Below are positions 12,534-27,300 of a stretch of DNA of 64,000 nucleotides, in pieces. Location of the stretch: positions 109,354,477 through 109,418,476 of the forward strand of contig CM022948.1 of the NCBI GenBank assembly GCA_012931725.1, written 5' to 3'. This DNA is from Litsea cubeba. Taxonomy: Eukaryota > Streptophyta > Magnoliopsida > Laurales > Lauraceae. Position 1 is the stretch's first letter; each line of letters starts with the position of its first letter. The translations under genes and the position numbers were made by a program. The notes beneath the pieces were generated by a model. It did not search any database and was not told the DNA's origin. It saw only the letters and a list, made by a program, of their open reading frames with translations.

Positions 12534-13599
12534 AGGTCTTTGTGAACATCTTTGACAAATTATGGTTGATATCATGATACTCATAAGCTGGAAAAACTTG
12601 TCTTACCATGAGAATCAAAGTTCGATCACCACTGGGGATATATCAATCACCACAGTGGCCTTCTAATAATCATCGTGCGTGAAGCATTTATACTGCAAAA
12701 CTGGCCCAATGCAAGCCAACTCTTGTGAAGAACCTTGCGCTCGGCAATATCCCAATCACCATGATTCTTTTCTGCCACCATGTCAATTATACTGGGAAGT
12801 TCAGGTACGCACTATATTTCTAATTATAAAATTCAGAAGTCAGAGAGTTGCTTTGGCAGGTTCTACAACTTACTTTTGTAGGTATGCTGGCCTAGTTGCT
12901 GTCCAGCTTGTGAAGTGTAAACTCCATAACCTTTTGCAAGTATGAACGTTTTTTTTTTTCCTTTCTGTGCAGGACCCGCTGCACAAAATTATTTCCATGG
13001 ATAGAGCTTGCTTGAAATTAAAACATACACAGGATAAAAAAATGTCATCTTGGGAGTGGCAGTTACTGGCTTGCTGCACCTGATAGCTTGTTAATAGGTT
13101 TGTCACACTGAAAAGACGAAATATCTGACAAAATATGACACCTCAGTGTAAAGTGAGATGTCTAGCTGATCTTATGAAGGTAAGTTTCTTCATGTAGTTT
13201 TGTTAGTAATTCTTAAATTTGGAAAATCTGATTCAAATATACTTCTTCCTTGTATATAGCATTGTATTGTTATGTTTCAGATTGACGTGCTTGCTTTTGT
13301 GAAATGACTATATTTTTTTAATGTTTCATATTGACAGCCTTTTGTGAAATGACTACAAATTAACTTCTTGTTGCTGCCTGTATGTGTGTGAGAGAGAGAG
13401 TCTCTGTGTTTCTCTTTAACTTGAGACACTGGTATACCCTAGGTTGTTTTACTTTGAATTCAATTCTTAAACAATGTCAGTACTTTATTTTTCAGTGAAA
13501 CACTGTTTCATGTTTGTTGAGTCCTCGAGCCAATTGCACAATGACAATAAATCTTGCATTCCACGTAGCTTTTTGAAGGGGACAGGGACTTCTAATATC

Positions 13600-13642
<43 letters not shown>

Positions 13643-13840
13643 AACAGGTGGCATTTTGTAAAAATCAAAGATCCATTTCCCATCTTTACGAAACCAAGAA
13701 TCCACTCTTATGTATAGTTCCATAGTTTGACTCACATTCTTTAAAATCTGAATCACTGGAAAGAAATGCGTCTCTGATGGGACTTGCCTATGGGTAGGTA
13801 GAGTCATCTTGAATAAATACAAGCGGTTCAAATTTTAAAA

Positions 13841-14248
13841 GGGTTTGACATATTAGTCCTTATATCCTTTTTTTTTTTTTTTTTTTTTTTCAATTTTATA
13901 ACCAAAATTTAGATGATGTCAACATTTTTTTGCCCTAGATTCCATGATATCATAGGAATACTGTGACACGGACTCTGATAGTGTGATTGTCCAATAATGT
14001 CATGGTTTTTATGCAGCATCTTAGAGAAGTTTTTTTTCCAAATGATAGAACCAAAGAAATGGTGGTCAGATGTATATTTATTTTTCACAAAATATCATTT
14101 TTTTTTATTTTCATAAAATATGAATTCGTTTGCTGGTTGTAAGAAATATATGATACAAAATGATATCATAGGATATGATGCAAAAAAGGTTAAAAAAATA
14201 ATTTTGACTAGAGTTAAACGACTCGTCAAAATCCCAATTTTAAATTGA
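13841..14248. mobile_element. Degenerate copy of the TIR element seen at 24561-24964
   Basis: The order of words matches the intact copy at 24561: gggtttgacatattagtcct, then TTTTTTTTCCAAATGATA, a tatttatttttcacaaaat stretch, aaatatatgataca, gatatgatgcaaaaa and gagttaaacgactc. The right terminal inverted repeat is not recognisable, so this copy is decayed or truncated. Confidence 0.55.
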
Positions 14249-14296
14249 CAGGTCCCTTGTGGATAGGACACATGGAAGTTTTCATGGTATTTTATG

Positions 14297-14487
14297 AAGT
14301 GCATCATATTTGTATATATTTTTTTATCGGTACCCCAGCCAAAGGGGCTGGGAACCAAAAGAGTCCACATAAGTAGAAATGAGAGCCCACTAATTGGGAA
14401 GATTGGCATGCCCGATTGATCCCTAGGTGGGTGACAAACAGGTTGCCAACAAAGCAACCCCTAATTGTGAAAGTGCGTCATATTTGT
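14297..14487 (-). mobile_element. tRNA-derived SINE, minus strand, with about 17-bp target duplication
   Basis: The direct repeats aagtgcatcatatttgt (14297-14313) and aagtgcgtcatatttgt (14471-14487) flank a 157-bp insert. On the minus strand it begins with an A-box-like GCTTTGTTGGCAACC, has a B-box-like GGGATCAATCGGG, and ends GGGGTACCGATAAAAAAA. The layout (pol III boxes, short A tail, long TSD) is that of a plant SINE. One TSD mismatch suggests moderate age. Confidence 0.75.
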
Positions 14488-15233
14488 TAGAACTTATGTT
14501 ACTTAGGTCCAAATTATATTAGTGTAAAACTGTCTCATATCTCATATAAGAGACCTATCGTTCCTCATTTGCTATTACTTACCATGTGGGTTGTGATCCA
14601 CCTGAGCTCTTTGGGCCTTCCCATGTTTCGTGAGACGAATTATTTTGTTGTTCGTTGTTATGGAGCCGTTTGCAGCACCAGCGGCGGCGAGACTGAGCAG
14701 GAGGGATGGGAGGCCACAAAATTCTGACTTCTCTCTCTGAGTTCTAACTCATTGTTTTGGAGAGAAAGATTTGAGTCCTCTTGCAAGATTCAAATTGACT
14801 ATAGGAGTTGCTTGGTTGGCAAGCATGTAACCCGGCTGGCTATGGCTATCGATCTTTTAGGTGTCACTTTTTTCAATTGTGTGGGCTCTCATCCTTCCGT
14901 TTAGTTTAGTGGGAATATGAAATGTCTAATTAATGTTGTTTTGGAGGGCAAACCTGCATGGTTTTTGGCATTGGCAGGTGGTGCCTGTCATGTATATTTG
15001 AAAACCAAAACTCTGGACCCATTGGGTCCTTAGAAATCAGGTGGAGGAAGGCAGAGTCATGCACCGAACCTGGTCAAGTTGGGAAAAGTCAAGGAATACA
15101 TCAGAGCCCATTTTAGTATCTGTAAATCGAGTGCAGGTATTTCGCTAGTCACACATCAACGGTTGTGTTATTACCGAACCATCTTAAATTGATCAGAATC
15201 ATATATGATAGAAGTTCAAGTAAAAGCTATTTG

Positions 15234-15329
15234 GGCTACACCCGCACTTCCAAAAGGGCCATCAGATGAAGGGTGATTATTTTTAGGCTACACCCATACT
15301 TCCAACGAGCCATCAAATGAAGGGTGATA
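15234..15329 (-). repeat. 52-bp tandem duplication across the stop codon and 3' flank of Csl copy A
   Basis: The block ggctacaccc-cacttccaa-gccatca-atgaagggtgat occurs at 15234 and again at 15286, a period of 52 bp. The copy nearer the gene contains the last codons and the TGA; the other lies just downstream and carries a decayed copy of the same C-terminal codons. Csl copies B and C have only one unit, so the duplication is specific to copy A. Confidence 0.7.
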
Positions 15330-18300
15330 GCAAATACAAGAGAGCAAATGCTAGAAGAATAGAGTAGACAGTGATAGATGTGGGCATCCGACCTTTGTCC
15401 CTCCTAAAAAACAAGGCCTCGTACAAGGGCAGGCTAACCAAGCTTATGAAACCCGAAAGGATCAATTGCAGGGCCATATGATCAAGGACCGATGGCTCGC
15501 CTTGTACTATCATCAGCACCGTCGATCTGAGGAAGCAGTAGAGATTGAGTAGAGAGAGTGTGGTCGGGGGCACAAACATTGGGGAGGCAACAGCAAATTC
15601 CATGACTTCTTGCTTGTACCTCTTGACGGCATCATCATCTATTACTTTGCTGGTTATTTCAAATCCTGACTCAGAAATGCCAAGGGATTTTAAGATTGTG
15701 ACCACCACTGACATGAGGAAGGAAGAAACCCCTTTGATCATCCACATCCGAGTCTCATTCAACCACATCTTGACCGTTCCTTTTATCCACAGTAGCTCTC
15801 CCAGACTGTATGCATGGGATGCAATCCCCAGGAATGCAAACACCTTGAACCATGGATCGGAGGCCTAGAAAACAATCATCATAACAAAGGAAGAAACTAT
15901 TAAATAGTTTACCTAATTTAGTTCGAGCATTATTCAGGCCATTCTAAGCTCTATAAGGCCTGGAAGTGAGATCCGAACTGGGTCATTCTCAATGGTAGGT
16001 TTTTATTTGTAAAGTAAGCATTGTTCAAAAACTAAAAAAATCCCACCAGAGGCTCAAGAAAATTTGCCAAACTGAATCGACATTGAAACTTGGCCATGCC
16101 TTGACTCAGTCAAAAAGTCAAAACTCGATATTATTAATGAAGAAAAGTTTTTTAAAAAAATCTCTAATTAATTTATTGAGGTGCAACCAAGCCACGGCCA
16201 TGTCAATTAAGCCACGGCCATGTCAATTAAGCCTCGACTGAGTCGACCCGAGTTGGGCAAAAACTCGAATGGAGTTTTTCGTGGCTAGCGTGGTTTTCAG
16301 CTGGTCCAGGTTAATTAATAATTAGGCCCAATGTGATTTAGTTTTGGTCCTACGAAAATAAGTAGAGCTTGCACCTGAATGGGCCAAAGTTCTTCCAATC
16401 CCCAATTCAAACTCATCGGGCTGGGTCCATTCAAATAGCCAGTTGTTTTAAGAATGGGCCCGGTCATTAGTAGCCCTAAAATCAGACTTGCTTGCAGCTG
16501 GAAGGCCATGTCAAGATTTTAGAACAAATAGATGCAGGTTTAACCTATTTAGAAGCCGAACCCAGGTCCAGACTCAGCCCATTGCTCCATCATTGTAGCC
16601 TAAAACCAACATACACAGTTCAATGCAGACTCTACCAGCCCAAACCAGTTGCAGTCCTGAATCCTACCTAGAAGATAACATTACCTTGGGGAAAAGTGAG
16701 ATTCCATTGGCCATAGCCAAAGCGGGTAGGAGTGCATAGCATAGGATGGGCAGACTCCAAAGTGCCCAGAGAGTGTAGAAACTGTAACACATGATCTGAC
16801 CCCACTTCAACCTCCCAATCCCATGTGTAAATGGGCAAAGGTGTGAGAGGAAGACTTCCAACATACCAGCGGCCCATCTTTTATATTGGATAAGGGTATC
16901 ATTTGTGTTCCGAGGAGAGAGGCCCAAAAACGCTCTCTTTTGGGGGCTAAAACAAACCGACTGCCAACCTCTTGAATGCAATGCCAAGCCTGTGAACACA
17001 TCCTCTACTGGACATCCATACATCAAACCCATCTGCTCAGAATAAAAATTAAAGAAGTTGGTTTAGAGAGGAGTTTTTTTTTTTTTTTTTTGCGTCTCTG
17101 TGGGGTGATCAGGAATAAAGTTAAAACAGAAACAAACCAAACAAACACCAACAAAACAAACAGAGGTCTATTGTTTCTTCCTAAGTTTAGAGGGGTTAGA
17201 ATAAGAGAATTACATTGTAATCTTTCTTTCTTTTCATGCCATTCTCTAAACTTGATTCATCTGAGAAGATCATCGAGTTGACAACTTGGGTAAGTTGGAG
17301 TATAGTCAGGCTTGTTAGATAGGCCCAATCAATAGGCGTGGCCCTACTGAGTCAAGATGGCTTATCCAAGTCAGGGTAGTCAATATGAGTTTTTAAACAA
17401 CGATATAGGGATGTAATGGGCTCAAGGATGGGTCGGGTCATGTGGATTAGGACCTAATTAGTATTCCATGTACCTGGACCAGACATGTCTGTAATATATA
17501 GGACTGAACCTCACTGTAATGTACCTGACAGGACCCAAACCCAATTTCAGACCCATCTCAAACGTACAGGCCCACAGCACATTGTTATATTTTTATATAT
17601 TTTAACTCCATTATATAAAAGCACTTAAATAATAATATACAATATTTATGTTATACATTTGGGTATATGGGTGTTCATATACAGATCGACCCAACCCAAC
17701 TGGAATCCGACCCAATTATTGAGCAGGCTAAACTGTCGATCTGGACCTGTACCTGATTATCAATTTTGGTCTAAAAAGAAGGTCCTTACCTCCTTCCCCC
17801 ATGGTTTGCCATGCTCATATGTGCAGGTTGTAAGAGCTCTGGCCTTTACTTCCAACTCACTCCACTTATCATTTTCTCCGCATGCTTTCAATTCATTCAT
17901 TCAACATGAAGAAGAAGAATTATTTTAGGGTTAAAAAAAAAAACAATGTCAATTGTCAAGTTGTTCTACAAACTGGAAATGCTCCTTGGTCATTTAAATA
18001 GTGATAATAAAAAATATACCTGGTTTCTCATCCCATTTTGGTCGAAAATCAGGTGTAAATATCCTGCCATTGAGAGACTCACGGCGATGAATCGCACCTG
18101 TGCCACAATAGACGGGCCCATTGTAGGTGTTCATGCCATGAAATTCAACCTGAAGATGATCAAGCCGAAAAGGCCAAGTTCAGTGCCGGTCATAACGATG
18201 ATATATTATCTAAGGGTGCATTTGGATCTTCATAAATCTAGTAAAGTTTTCACCTTTTGTGTTTATTTTAGTTAAAATTCATTTAAATAGATGTTTGAGT

Positions 18301-21300
18301 GCTTTAGAATTTTTGACGAAATCTTCTTTTTACCCTCCATTAACTGAAAAGGCTTTCTTAAAGACATCGCTCATGAGAGACATTTTGCCCTTTTTTAGAT
18401 ACCTAAGACTTCCTTAGAATTAATCCAACCCCCCTACGCCCACTACTATTACTCACTATTGGATTTAAATCCTAGAAATGATTTCTTCTAAAAACCATAC
18501 AACTTAAGGGTTATGATGGAGGAGTTAGGATGATTTATTACAAAAAAGTTGCTCTTGGGCAACACATGTGCGTGTGTATTTACAAACAATATTCTCCTAC
18601 GAGTAGTATGCATATATCCATTATGGAGTCTAGCTCATGAGGCCCACTTTGGATAAATGCCTCTCAGTTACAGCAGTGTAGATGGAAAGGTGTCCTTATG
18701 GAGAACGGAAAGCATAAAAAATCAGTTAACAACCTTAAAATTTAATAACATCTTAACCGTAGATCTTTTAAGATTCAATCAAACGGTGAACACCATGAAG
18801 GCTCCACAAGTGTAAAATTGGCCCTAATGCCAGATCATGGGATGACAATAGTATTAAAAGAGCCCTAGCAATCAATGATGGCCCCCTAGTGAGCCCTTTA
18901 GAGCTGGACTGCACATACAGTGTGCTTGTAGAAAAACAATCTCTGTGTATGTGTTATTACTTAATAGTGAAGTGAATATTTTAATACTGCACGAATAAAA
19001 ATTGGAAATCTAGGGCTTACCTCGGTGCATCTGATGGCACTAGTGGCATACAAGTCATTTGGAGTCAAGCCCCCAAAACACTGAGGGAATTGAACAAAAG
19101 CAATGCGATGGCTCTCCTTGGGATCTAAGAAGAAGCACATCGTGTGATGGAGTGTCTGCGAATTATTTGAGTACATGTCGCAATCCACATTGAGGATAAA
19201 TGGAGCGTTACTCATTACAGCTGACACCCGATTCTGTTCCATGCACAACAACAGACAACAATAATAAAGATCATAAGAAATATAACAATTGATAATTTAT
19301 TTTTCGAGTTTTGGGTTCTGCTTGCCATCTCTGATCTATTCAATGAATGGGTCGGGCTTGGGTTGAACTCATTTTTTGCTATTTGATCAGTAAACCCAAC
19401 TCATAGGCAGACTGTTAATGAAAGGGTCTGATCAGTTGAGTTTGAGTTGAGCCTATAATGTTATCTAATAAATAATTTGCAATTCTCAACTCAACCTGGC
19501 TTAGGTAGTTGTTACTGGAGATTTTCGATCGAACCAGCCACCTGGGCCTTCCATTGAGCCCGCCCTTGTTTGGGAAGGTCTTTTCTCGGTCCCACCATAG
19601 ATGCCAAATGAGAAAAAGATGGAGGAGTAGAGTTACCAAAGCATTGAGGGCCCCAGCCTTGAAATTATGTGGGTGGGCCGGCCGTTTCTCTCTCGACACG
19701 TATACAAGCGTTGGCATGGGTTTACCTTCTGCATCCCTGTCGCCTCCATTTCCTCGTAACAGAACCTAATAACAAATAGAGCAGGATTTCACAAAATCGT
19801 TTATCATGCAAACCTTACACAGACAGTCATTTTGAACACACAAAGTCAAGTCATTTTAAATTTTGAATTTTGAATTTTGAATGGCAATTGTAATATAGAT
19901 CTACTTGGCAAAATGAAAGAGAAAAACAAGCTTTTCAAGTATTATGAAAGGGGGAGAAAGAATCAAATGTATCATGATGGTCACAACTTTCACTTCTTTT
20001 AAATTCTAGTGACCCACCTGATGGTTGGACCAAAAAGACTTTTTGCGGTGGACCAAAAAGACTTTTTGGGGTGCAACAGTTTCATGGTGGGCCTTTTCAG
20101 ATGGACTCAGACCTCTTAGATTCATCACAACTCAACATTAATTATAGATGTTTAATACTTGAAGCGCTCCTTTATCTACTAGATTCAGTGGATCCTACAA
20201 ATTCCACCATTTGTCCTAATCTAAAAAGAAGATTAAAGCTTCCACCGGGACAAGTGTAGATATAACAGCCACTGTTTCGTTGACTGGCGAAAGTAGATAA
20301 TCTTCTACTTGGAAAAATAAAACTTAAGGAGAAAAAAAAAATGCTCCTCATTGTTTCGAACTATTATTATAGTCTATGCATGTGTGCCGAGAGAAAGACT
20401 TGGTTCCTTTTATCACCAAATAAGTAGTTGGATTTTGAGATGGGTCCAAAATTTTCATGTGAAATTTAGAGGCGGATCCAAAACTTTCAGGTAGATTTTA
20501 GAAATAGACCGAAATCCTCATGTGAGTTTTGGAAGTGAACCCAGGCCCAATGGTTGCAACCAGCCCTGAAAGCTTGTATACAGGTCCAACCATGGCTATT
20601 ATCACATATCCATTCCGGAATTCATAACAAACACACCAAATCAAGCCTCTTAAATTTATTAATCCTTGTTTGTTATCTTATGTTATGTCCCATTCGTCCC
20701 TTGTAGGTTTTACCGCCTATTTTTTGTCGTGGAGCTGATAATGTGTGGGACAAGACATTTAACTTCTAGTTTAGGGCGTCAGATTACTATCTATGTATGG
20801 GGTATAGCCAAAAAAATTGGGACCACTGGTCAATGTGAATGTTCATCAAAATAAGGAAGCACAAGATTGCCAAGTGGTAATGGGGCTCTCATATGACCCC
20901 AGTGCCAAGGATCATGGGCGGAACTAGTGGGAGGGGGAATATAAAATACCGTAGAAATTCCCTAAAATACCAAGTAGTTTTCTGAAATTTCAGGGGGGAA
21001 AGGACCAAAGGGGCCATCCCCCGGCAGGATGTTCCTTGGCAGCAGCAGCTAGAACAGCTGAATACACTGGCTGGGCATGGCTGAAGTAGGTCATTGGGGA
21101 AGCAGAGAAAAGGAAGCCCGGAGCATTGAAGTGGAGCACCATTCCTAGGACTAAAGTAAAACTAGGTTAGTTTACTTATAGGATAGTAAATTAGTAAGCA
21201 TTCCTCGCATGTACCAGGAAAAAAAAAATCATCAAAATAAGCTTCCAAGGTGTAGAAATGTGTGCCCATTAAAGCAAGGGAATGCACCTCAACTATGGGT

Positions 21301-24300
21301 TGGTGATCACGAGGGCTGAGTTTTGTTTTCCACTCATTAAATCCCTTGTGTTGTCTACGCGTTTCCTCTTGCACCTTTCGAGTTTCCACAGCGCTGCATA
21401 TCCTATCCTGCATTTCTTCAAAAAATTTCTGCAATTGGAAAGATTACACATCAATTGGAGCCATTCATTCTAATATAATACTTATCTTCCAAAATTTATC
21501 ACCCCCCTCCCTTTTTATTTTGTAAAAGAGTCTTCATTGATGGCCTTAAATTCCACCAAATGGCTAGTTTAATATTGCATCAGAAATTGGTTTTACCAGA
21601 GAACGAAGGTTTAATTGATTAGCAATTTATAAAAGTTTAGCTCTATTGAAGGTTTCTAATGGTCCAACGAAAGGAAATAGAAGCAGGAAGTTAATTATCG
21701 TATTTCATCACCATAACCATCAACTACAACATTTTGCAACTAATATATAGTAGGCCGAGTGCTGCATTTAAACTGGAATAGATTAAAAGTTAAGTTTGCT
21801 AAGGTATCTGATAAGGAAGACCACAAGTCAGTGGGCCTACCCACCTCAACAACCATGTCTAAAGACAAGTGCAACACGTCATGACTCAGAAAATCATGGA
21901 TAGTGATTTTCTGAGATGGACGTGACAGAATCGTGATCTACTATGTTTGGCTTGACAGCACATATGGAGATCGCTGTGATTGCAAATAGAGCTGGCCTGG
22001 GCTATGAAATCTATTATGAGTAATGCTATTTGATATATTTTTTGACATGAATTTTGGACAAATCCATATATTATTTTTTGAATATCATTGATATTATTGA
22101 TATTCAAGAGATAATATAGGTGTTTATCCAAGATTCATGACAAAAAGTATATCCAGGTAGACCTTTTGATATGTTATATGTGATTATGTATAGTCACTGT
22201 GTGGGGATATTTTCAGACCACCAGAGACCGCCAGCTAGCAGGTATTGACCTCCCCTGGCAGTGTCATCTCTTCCAGCTTAGTAGGTCTCGGTGGTCTCGG
22301 CCACATATCCCAGCTCAGCCAGATCCATCTCGGCCAAGTGCTCCCACCTCGGCATATGCCACCATCTTGGCAGACTCCACATCGGCACCCCTGCCAGGTC
22401 TCCAACCAAGTCAAGGTCGCTCCTGACCTCGGTCCCACGACCTCAGTAATACACCCTGATCTCGGTCACAACGCCAGAGCTAGCCAAGACAGGGGTTGAT
22501 AGTTGTCCTCCTATGGACACTCAAGCATGTTGCAGCATATGCGACAAGACAAGGGCACTCCTCATACCCTCCTCTGACAGAGCCATCCACGCCGCCCACG
22601 CTCCCTGACAGAACAGCGCCAGGATATGGCCCGATGGGACAAGTGAGGCTGTGATGGGACTTTCTGTCAGTACCACAGAGTCCGTATCTTCTCCCTCTTC
22701 TTCTTATCCATATAAGGAGCAGCAGGCACAGAGAACAAGGGACTGGGGAAACCATACTCAGCACCATATGCTGGTATCACCTTCTTCTCCATCTCCATCC
22801 TATTGTCCAGTTCTCAAACTGACTTAGGCATCGGAGAGCTTTGTGCTGCCCAAGCTACGATCCTCTGACCTGCGGTTCTTCTTTCCCTTTCAGGTTTGAG
22901 GCTGCAGTTATTCTCTTCCAAAAGAGCTCCAACTCCATCCTCCTATTCTTGTGAGTCTTAAAATCACTACCCCCAGGTCTGTGAATTTTTATGCACTTAC
23001 AGTCACAAATCTTGTATTAAAAGGAAACGTATCATTATATAATGAAATTACGAGGAATGGGCAAGTCACGTTTTCTGAAGGTTGAACGCTCACTTATTTT
23101 CAAACCAATCCATTTATCTTATCTTTTTCTCATTATCGGCCCTCTTTTTTTTTTTTTCTTTTTTCGTATCCCGACTAATGATATAGGAATTATCAGTAGT
23201 TCAAGGAAAAAAAGAAAAAAAAAAACAGACATACACAAAATATTGGTAATACTCACACAATCCATTCCAAAAAGGGACTTTTAGCTGAGGGTCTCTTTGT
23301 TTGCATAGAATTGCATTTTCAAAGATTCTAGAAAATTGTCATTAGGGCAAACTTGCAAAAAATAAAATGATGAAAATCCAAAAAAAAAAAAAAAAACAGC
23401 CCAAAATAATCTATCTTTGATAGAAAATGATTATCTAGCCATCATCCAAGAAAATCAAATTATACGAAAGTTAGATCTCATCTACACATTTTCACCTTAT
23501 ACTTTTCAGCCCATACTTTTTAATTTTTCTCTATAGAACCCATTTTACCATGAATTCTATGAAATTCAGTACCATGTAACACAAACGGCCAATAAGGGAT
23601 CAAGTATGGATTATCTAAGAGAGGGTATTCTTAGAGTGTCATCAATCATATATGCACGAATTATATTATATCATGGACATTATGCTATGTGGGCAACCGA
23701 CATTAATTTTCAACTCCCTAGGGGTATAGGTATGTGTTCTGATGGAATCTAGAATTTGAAAGTGTGAATTTTGAAATCTAGGAACAGCCTTACCACGGAA
23801 AGGGACAATCATTCGACCACCCAACTAAAGGGCCAGGGAAGAAAACTTTCCTTAAAGAAGCCATCATGTTAAAAGGGAAAAAAAAAAAAAAAACTGTGGA
23901 GGCTAGTTGCAAAACGTACACAAGGCATTCAAAACATTTGCAGAACCACGGTTACCCACCCCCAATCCGGCCACTGATCCAACTACACTACTTAAAACTA
24001 TAGCCATTAGAGTTACAATCATTGAAGCCAGGCACCATTTTAATTTCTCTCTGTAATATTTATTTTGCATGTGGTAAAGTAAAACTTATGATAAAGTAAA
24101 TTTTGTTGTCAGAGATTTTACTTTGCCCATGTTTACTTTGTTACAACAAATGAGAAAATAAAGCTTGAGCCAGCAAAACCTTTTCTTCTATTTTATCATA
24201 CCCAAAATCTTGCCTCATAAAAGACAAGTGATTACTCTACTACTCTCTCTCTTAATTCTCACTCATTTTACTTTTACCTCATGCAAAATAAATAAAAATT

Positions 24301-27300
24301 TTACTTTATCAAAAACTATACTTTGCCTTTACTTAACCATATCTTTTCATTGATTTGGAATTTAATTAATTTACTTTATTTAACTGTAAATAACACATAA
24401 TAGAATATGGACGTACGTGGGGCACACCTGACGGTATGCCCATGTGTGGGTCACACCTCTAGTAGTCCAAATTAAGCAACTACAGACTCTCTATATTTGG
24501 CATTTTAGAAACTTTCTTTGACTTGAAAAATCAAAGTTATATCTTACTTTAATTTACTAGGGGTTTTTGACATATTAGTCCTTAAATTGAGTTGTTCCAA
24601 TTTCATGACCAACATTCAGGTATTGTCACCATAGTCAAACGACTCTGGTCAACTTTTTTGCTCCGGAATGCAGTATCTTAAGGACATTTTTTTTCCAAAT
24701 AATAAAACATGAGGAATGGTGATTAGATATGTATTTATTTTTCATAAAATGTCAGTTTTGTATTATATAAAAAATAAATTTGTTCACTAGCTGCAAAAAA
24801 TATATGATACAGAAATTGATAAATCCCATGATATTATGGGATATGGCGAAAAAGAGTTAAAAAAATCGTGTTGACCAGAGTCAAACGACTCTGTTGACAT
24901 TACGTAAATTTGAGTCGTGAAATTGAAATAACAAAATTTAAAATGAACCAATATGTCAAAACTCTATTTATTAATTAGAGGACAATGCTCTATTTCATTA
25001 GGAGTTTTATGATTGGAAGGGAACTAATATATATAAATATATATATAAATATATGGGTCTAGGATAACTTATTTTACTTCAAGAGATTACTTCCTGAATC
25101 TCTCATCACTGACCCAACTATATATGGGTCTAGGGTCACAAACATGCAGTTCCGCTGACCCAACTAAATTATTAAAAACAACAGCCAATGGAGGTATGAT
25201 CATTAAAAGCGCCCTTCATGGCCACTTGTTGCTTAGCAAAGGAACAAAGTGAGAAGAGGAGAAATTTAATACCAATCCATAAGATCGTACAAAAATATGC
25301 TCGACCAGAGTATGGATTGGCAAGAGCTTACTGGCGTTTTCTCTCTTTCAGCACATACAGGGCTTTCACCAAAAGAAAGGCTTTTATTTGGTGGTTATCC
25401 ATAGGCTACTGCCATTGAAACTAGAAAGAGTCAACCATGTGATTGATGGATGGTTTTAGAATTTAGAACTTGGCTGGTCTGCTTGTTGAATATAGAATTC
25501 CGGGCCCATTCGTTTGCAAGGATTTTGAGAATTTCCTGTTGGAGGGTTTTATCAATTTCCGAAATACACTGCCTACCTAACTTAACAAATGATCACGTAC
25601 AATATAGCATTTTGAAATATGAAATTGTGAGAAATATATACACTCATGAATAACATTCCTCATGATTAGTTTTATGACTTTTCAAGATTCAAAACATAGG
25701 GAATTCTAACTAAAATATGTGAAACAATGCTTTCTGCCAAAGGAGACAAAATTGAAGAAATAAAATAAAGTTCTACCCAAGGGGGAGTTGGTGGGATAAT
25801 TGCTCTTCATGTATTTTGTTTAAAACCACCTCAAATTTACTTTGATGTGAATTTATGTAAGTTTAGTGGGTGACAACATGAGAATCGGTCCACGTTATAA
25901 AATGGTTGTCAAATGTCTCTTCCTTGGTAAGAAATGATCACCTACCTATCACAAACCCTAATGTATCACCAGGTTTTAGATAACTTAGGTCTATTCTTAT
26001 TTCTACATCTCCACTTATCATTTTTCTTCTTTAATTTCAACTTACTTAAAATAATAATAATAATAATAATTACTAGTGAACTCCAAGATGCCCACTACTG
26101 ACCTGACCTTGGCCGTCAGAAAATGACTGCCAAGCTTGGTAACAGAACGCAACAAGCTACTGCCAGTGAAAGCTTGCTATAAGTACCATGCCAGTGGACT
26201 TTGGATGGTTCACTTGTGTACGATTGTTATACATTTGGACAAGACTGATTCATTGATATGCACACCCATGTGAGTGATTGCGTATTGGGTTTTTCTTTGA
26301 CTGGTAAGGAGTCCATGGCCAATAATTGAACCATGGCCATTAGTTGCTATTGTTAGCCGACTTACTTTTGGGACTAGGTGAACTACTGTGACTCGGTGTT
26401 TGACTCAGCCCACTAATGTGAGTGTTATCTTTTCTTTTTAACATGGAACATGAGAATTGACGGTTCTCACAACACAAGTCAATCGAAGAAGCATACCTGC
26501 AAGATGGCATGAAAGCACCGGTCTTTGGCGTATAGGAAGGTTCTCAGTGGAAGTGAGCATCAACCAACAAGCATGGGTAACGTTACCAATTGAAATAAAC
26601 AAAATAATAATAATAAAATGTTCATTAAATTAGCAGCTAATTTGGAAACGGACGATTACCTTCATGATATCAAAGACCATGTATATAGATCTCTAAACCA
26701 AAAACAAAATTTAAAGACATTATCTTCATTGAAAGATCCAAATCTTGATGTAATCATACACATTCGTCTCGTTGTGTTTACTTTTTAAACACCTACCTGA
26801 TCAACTAGTCACGTTCAGCCATCAAGTGGCTTGACAACCAAACAAAGCAGGAGATAAATAAACTCCAATAATTGAATGTGATCAGTATGAAGAAAATGCC
26901 CTCATCCTTATAAATCACAGATAACTCTCGTGCACTGTTAATTATCTTGTGCCTGTTGTGCGCCGTTCTAAATTTCTAATGAGAACCGTACGTGCATCCA
27001 GGCCATACCACGCGACGTTAATTAAGAGAACGGTCTGGATCCGTAGAGGGCTTGGATGTGAACTGTACGTGCACAGGAGAATAATTTCTGAATTTAAGAT
27101 CTATATGCCTCCAATAAAATGGATTTCTATATATAGGTAATAGGGGAACATTGATATGCATCTGGTGAGGAATATTTTTTTTTTTAAAAAAGTTTTTAAA
27201 TACAAAATATATTTTTCATGAGTAAAAATGAGAGTGTTTTTTGAAAAAGAAAAGATGCATATAAACATTCCCCCTACATATAGTATTACACCCACTTGAT

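Larger units (their letters stand above)
12534..15229. other. Intergenic between TPR gene and Csl copy A; repeats only
   Basis: No coding region is supported. The segment holds the TPR gene 3' flank, a GA microsatellite (about 13603-13640), a long poly(T) (about 13868-13890), a degraded TIR element and a SINE. The TPR gene and the Csl array converge here, so their 3' ends face each other. Confidence 0.55.

Noticed and set aside
13592..13831. Leu/Ser repeat peptides across the GA microsatellite
   Set aside because: Low-complexity translation of a dinucleotide run; the same happens at 41863-41904.
22199..22767. Several overlapping open frames on both strands at 22.2-22.8 kb
   Set aside because: They lie wholly within the solo LTR bounded by GTCAC. 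GC-rich composition makes open frames frequent there.
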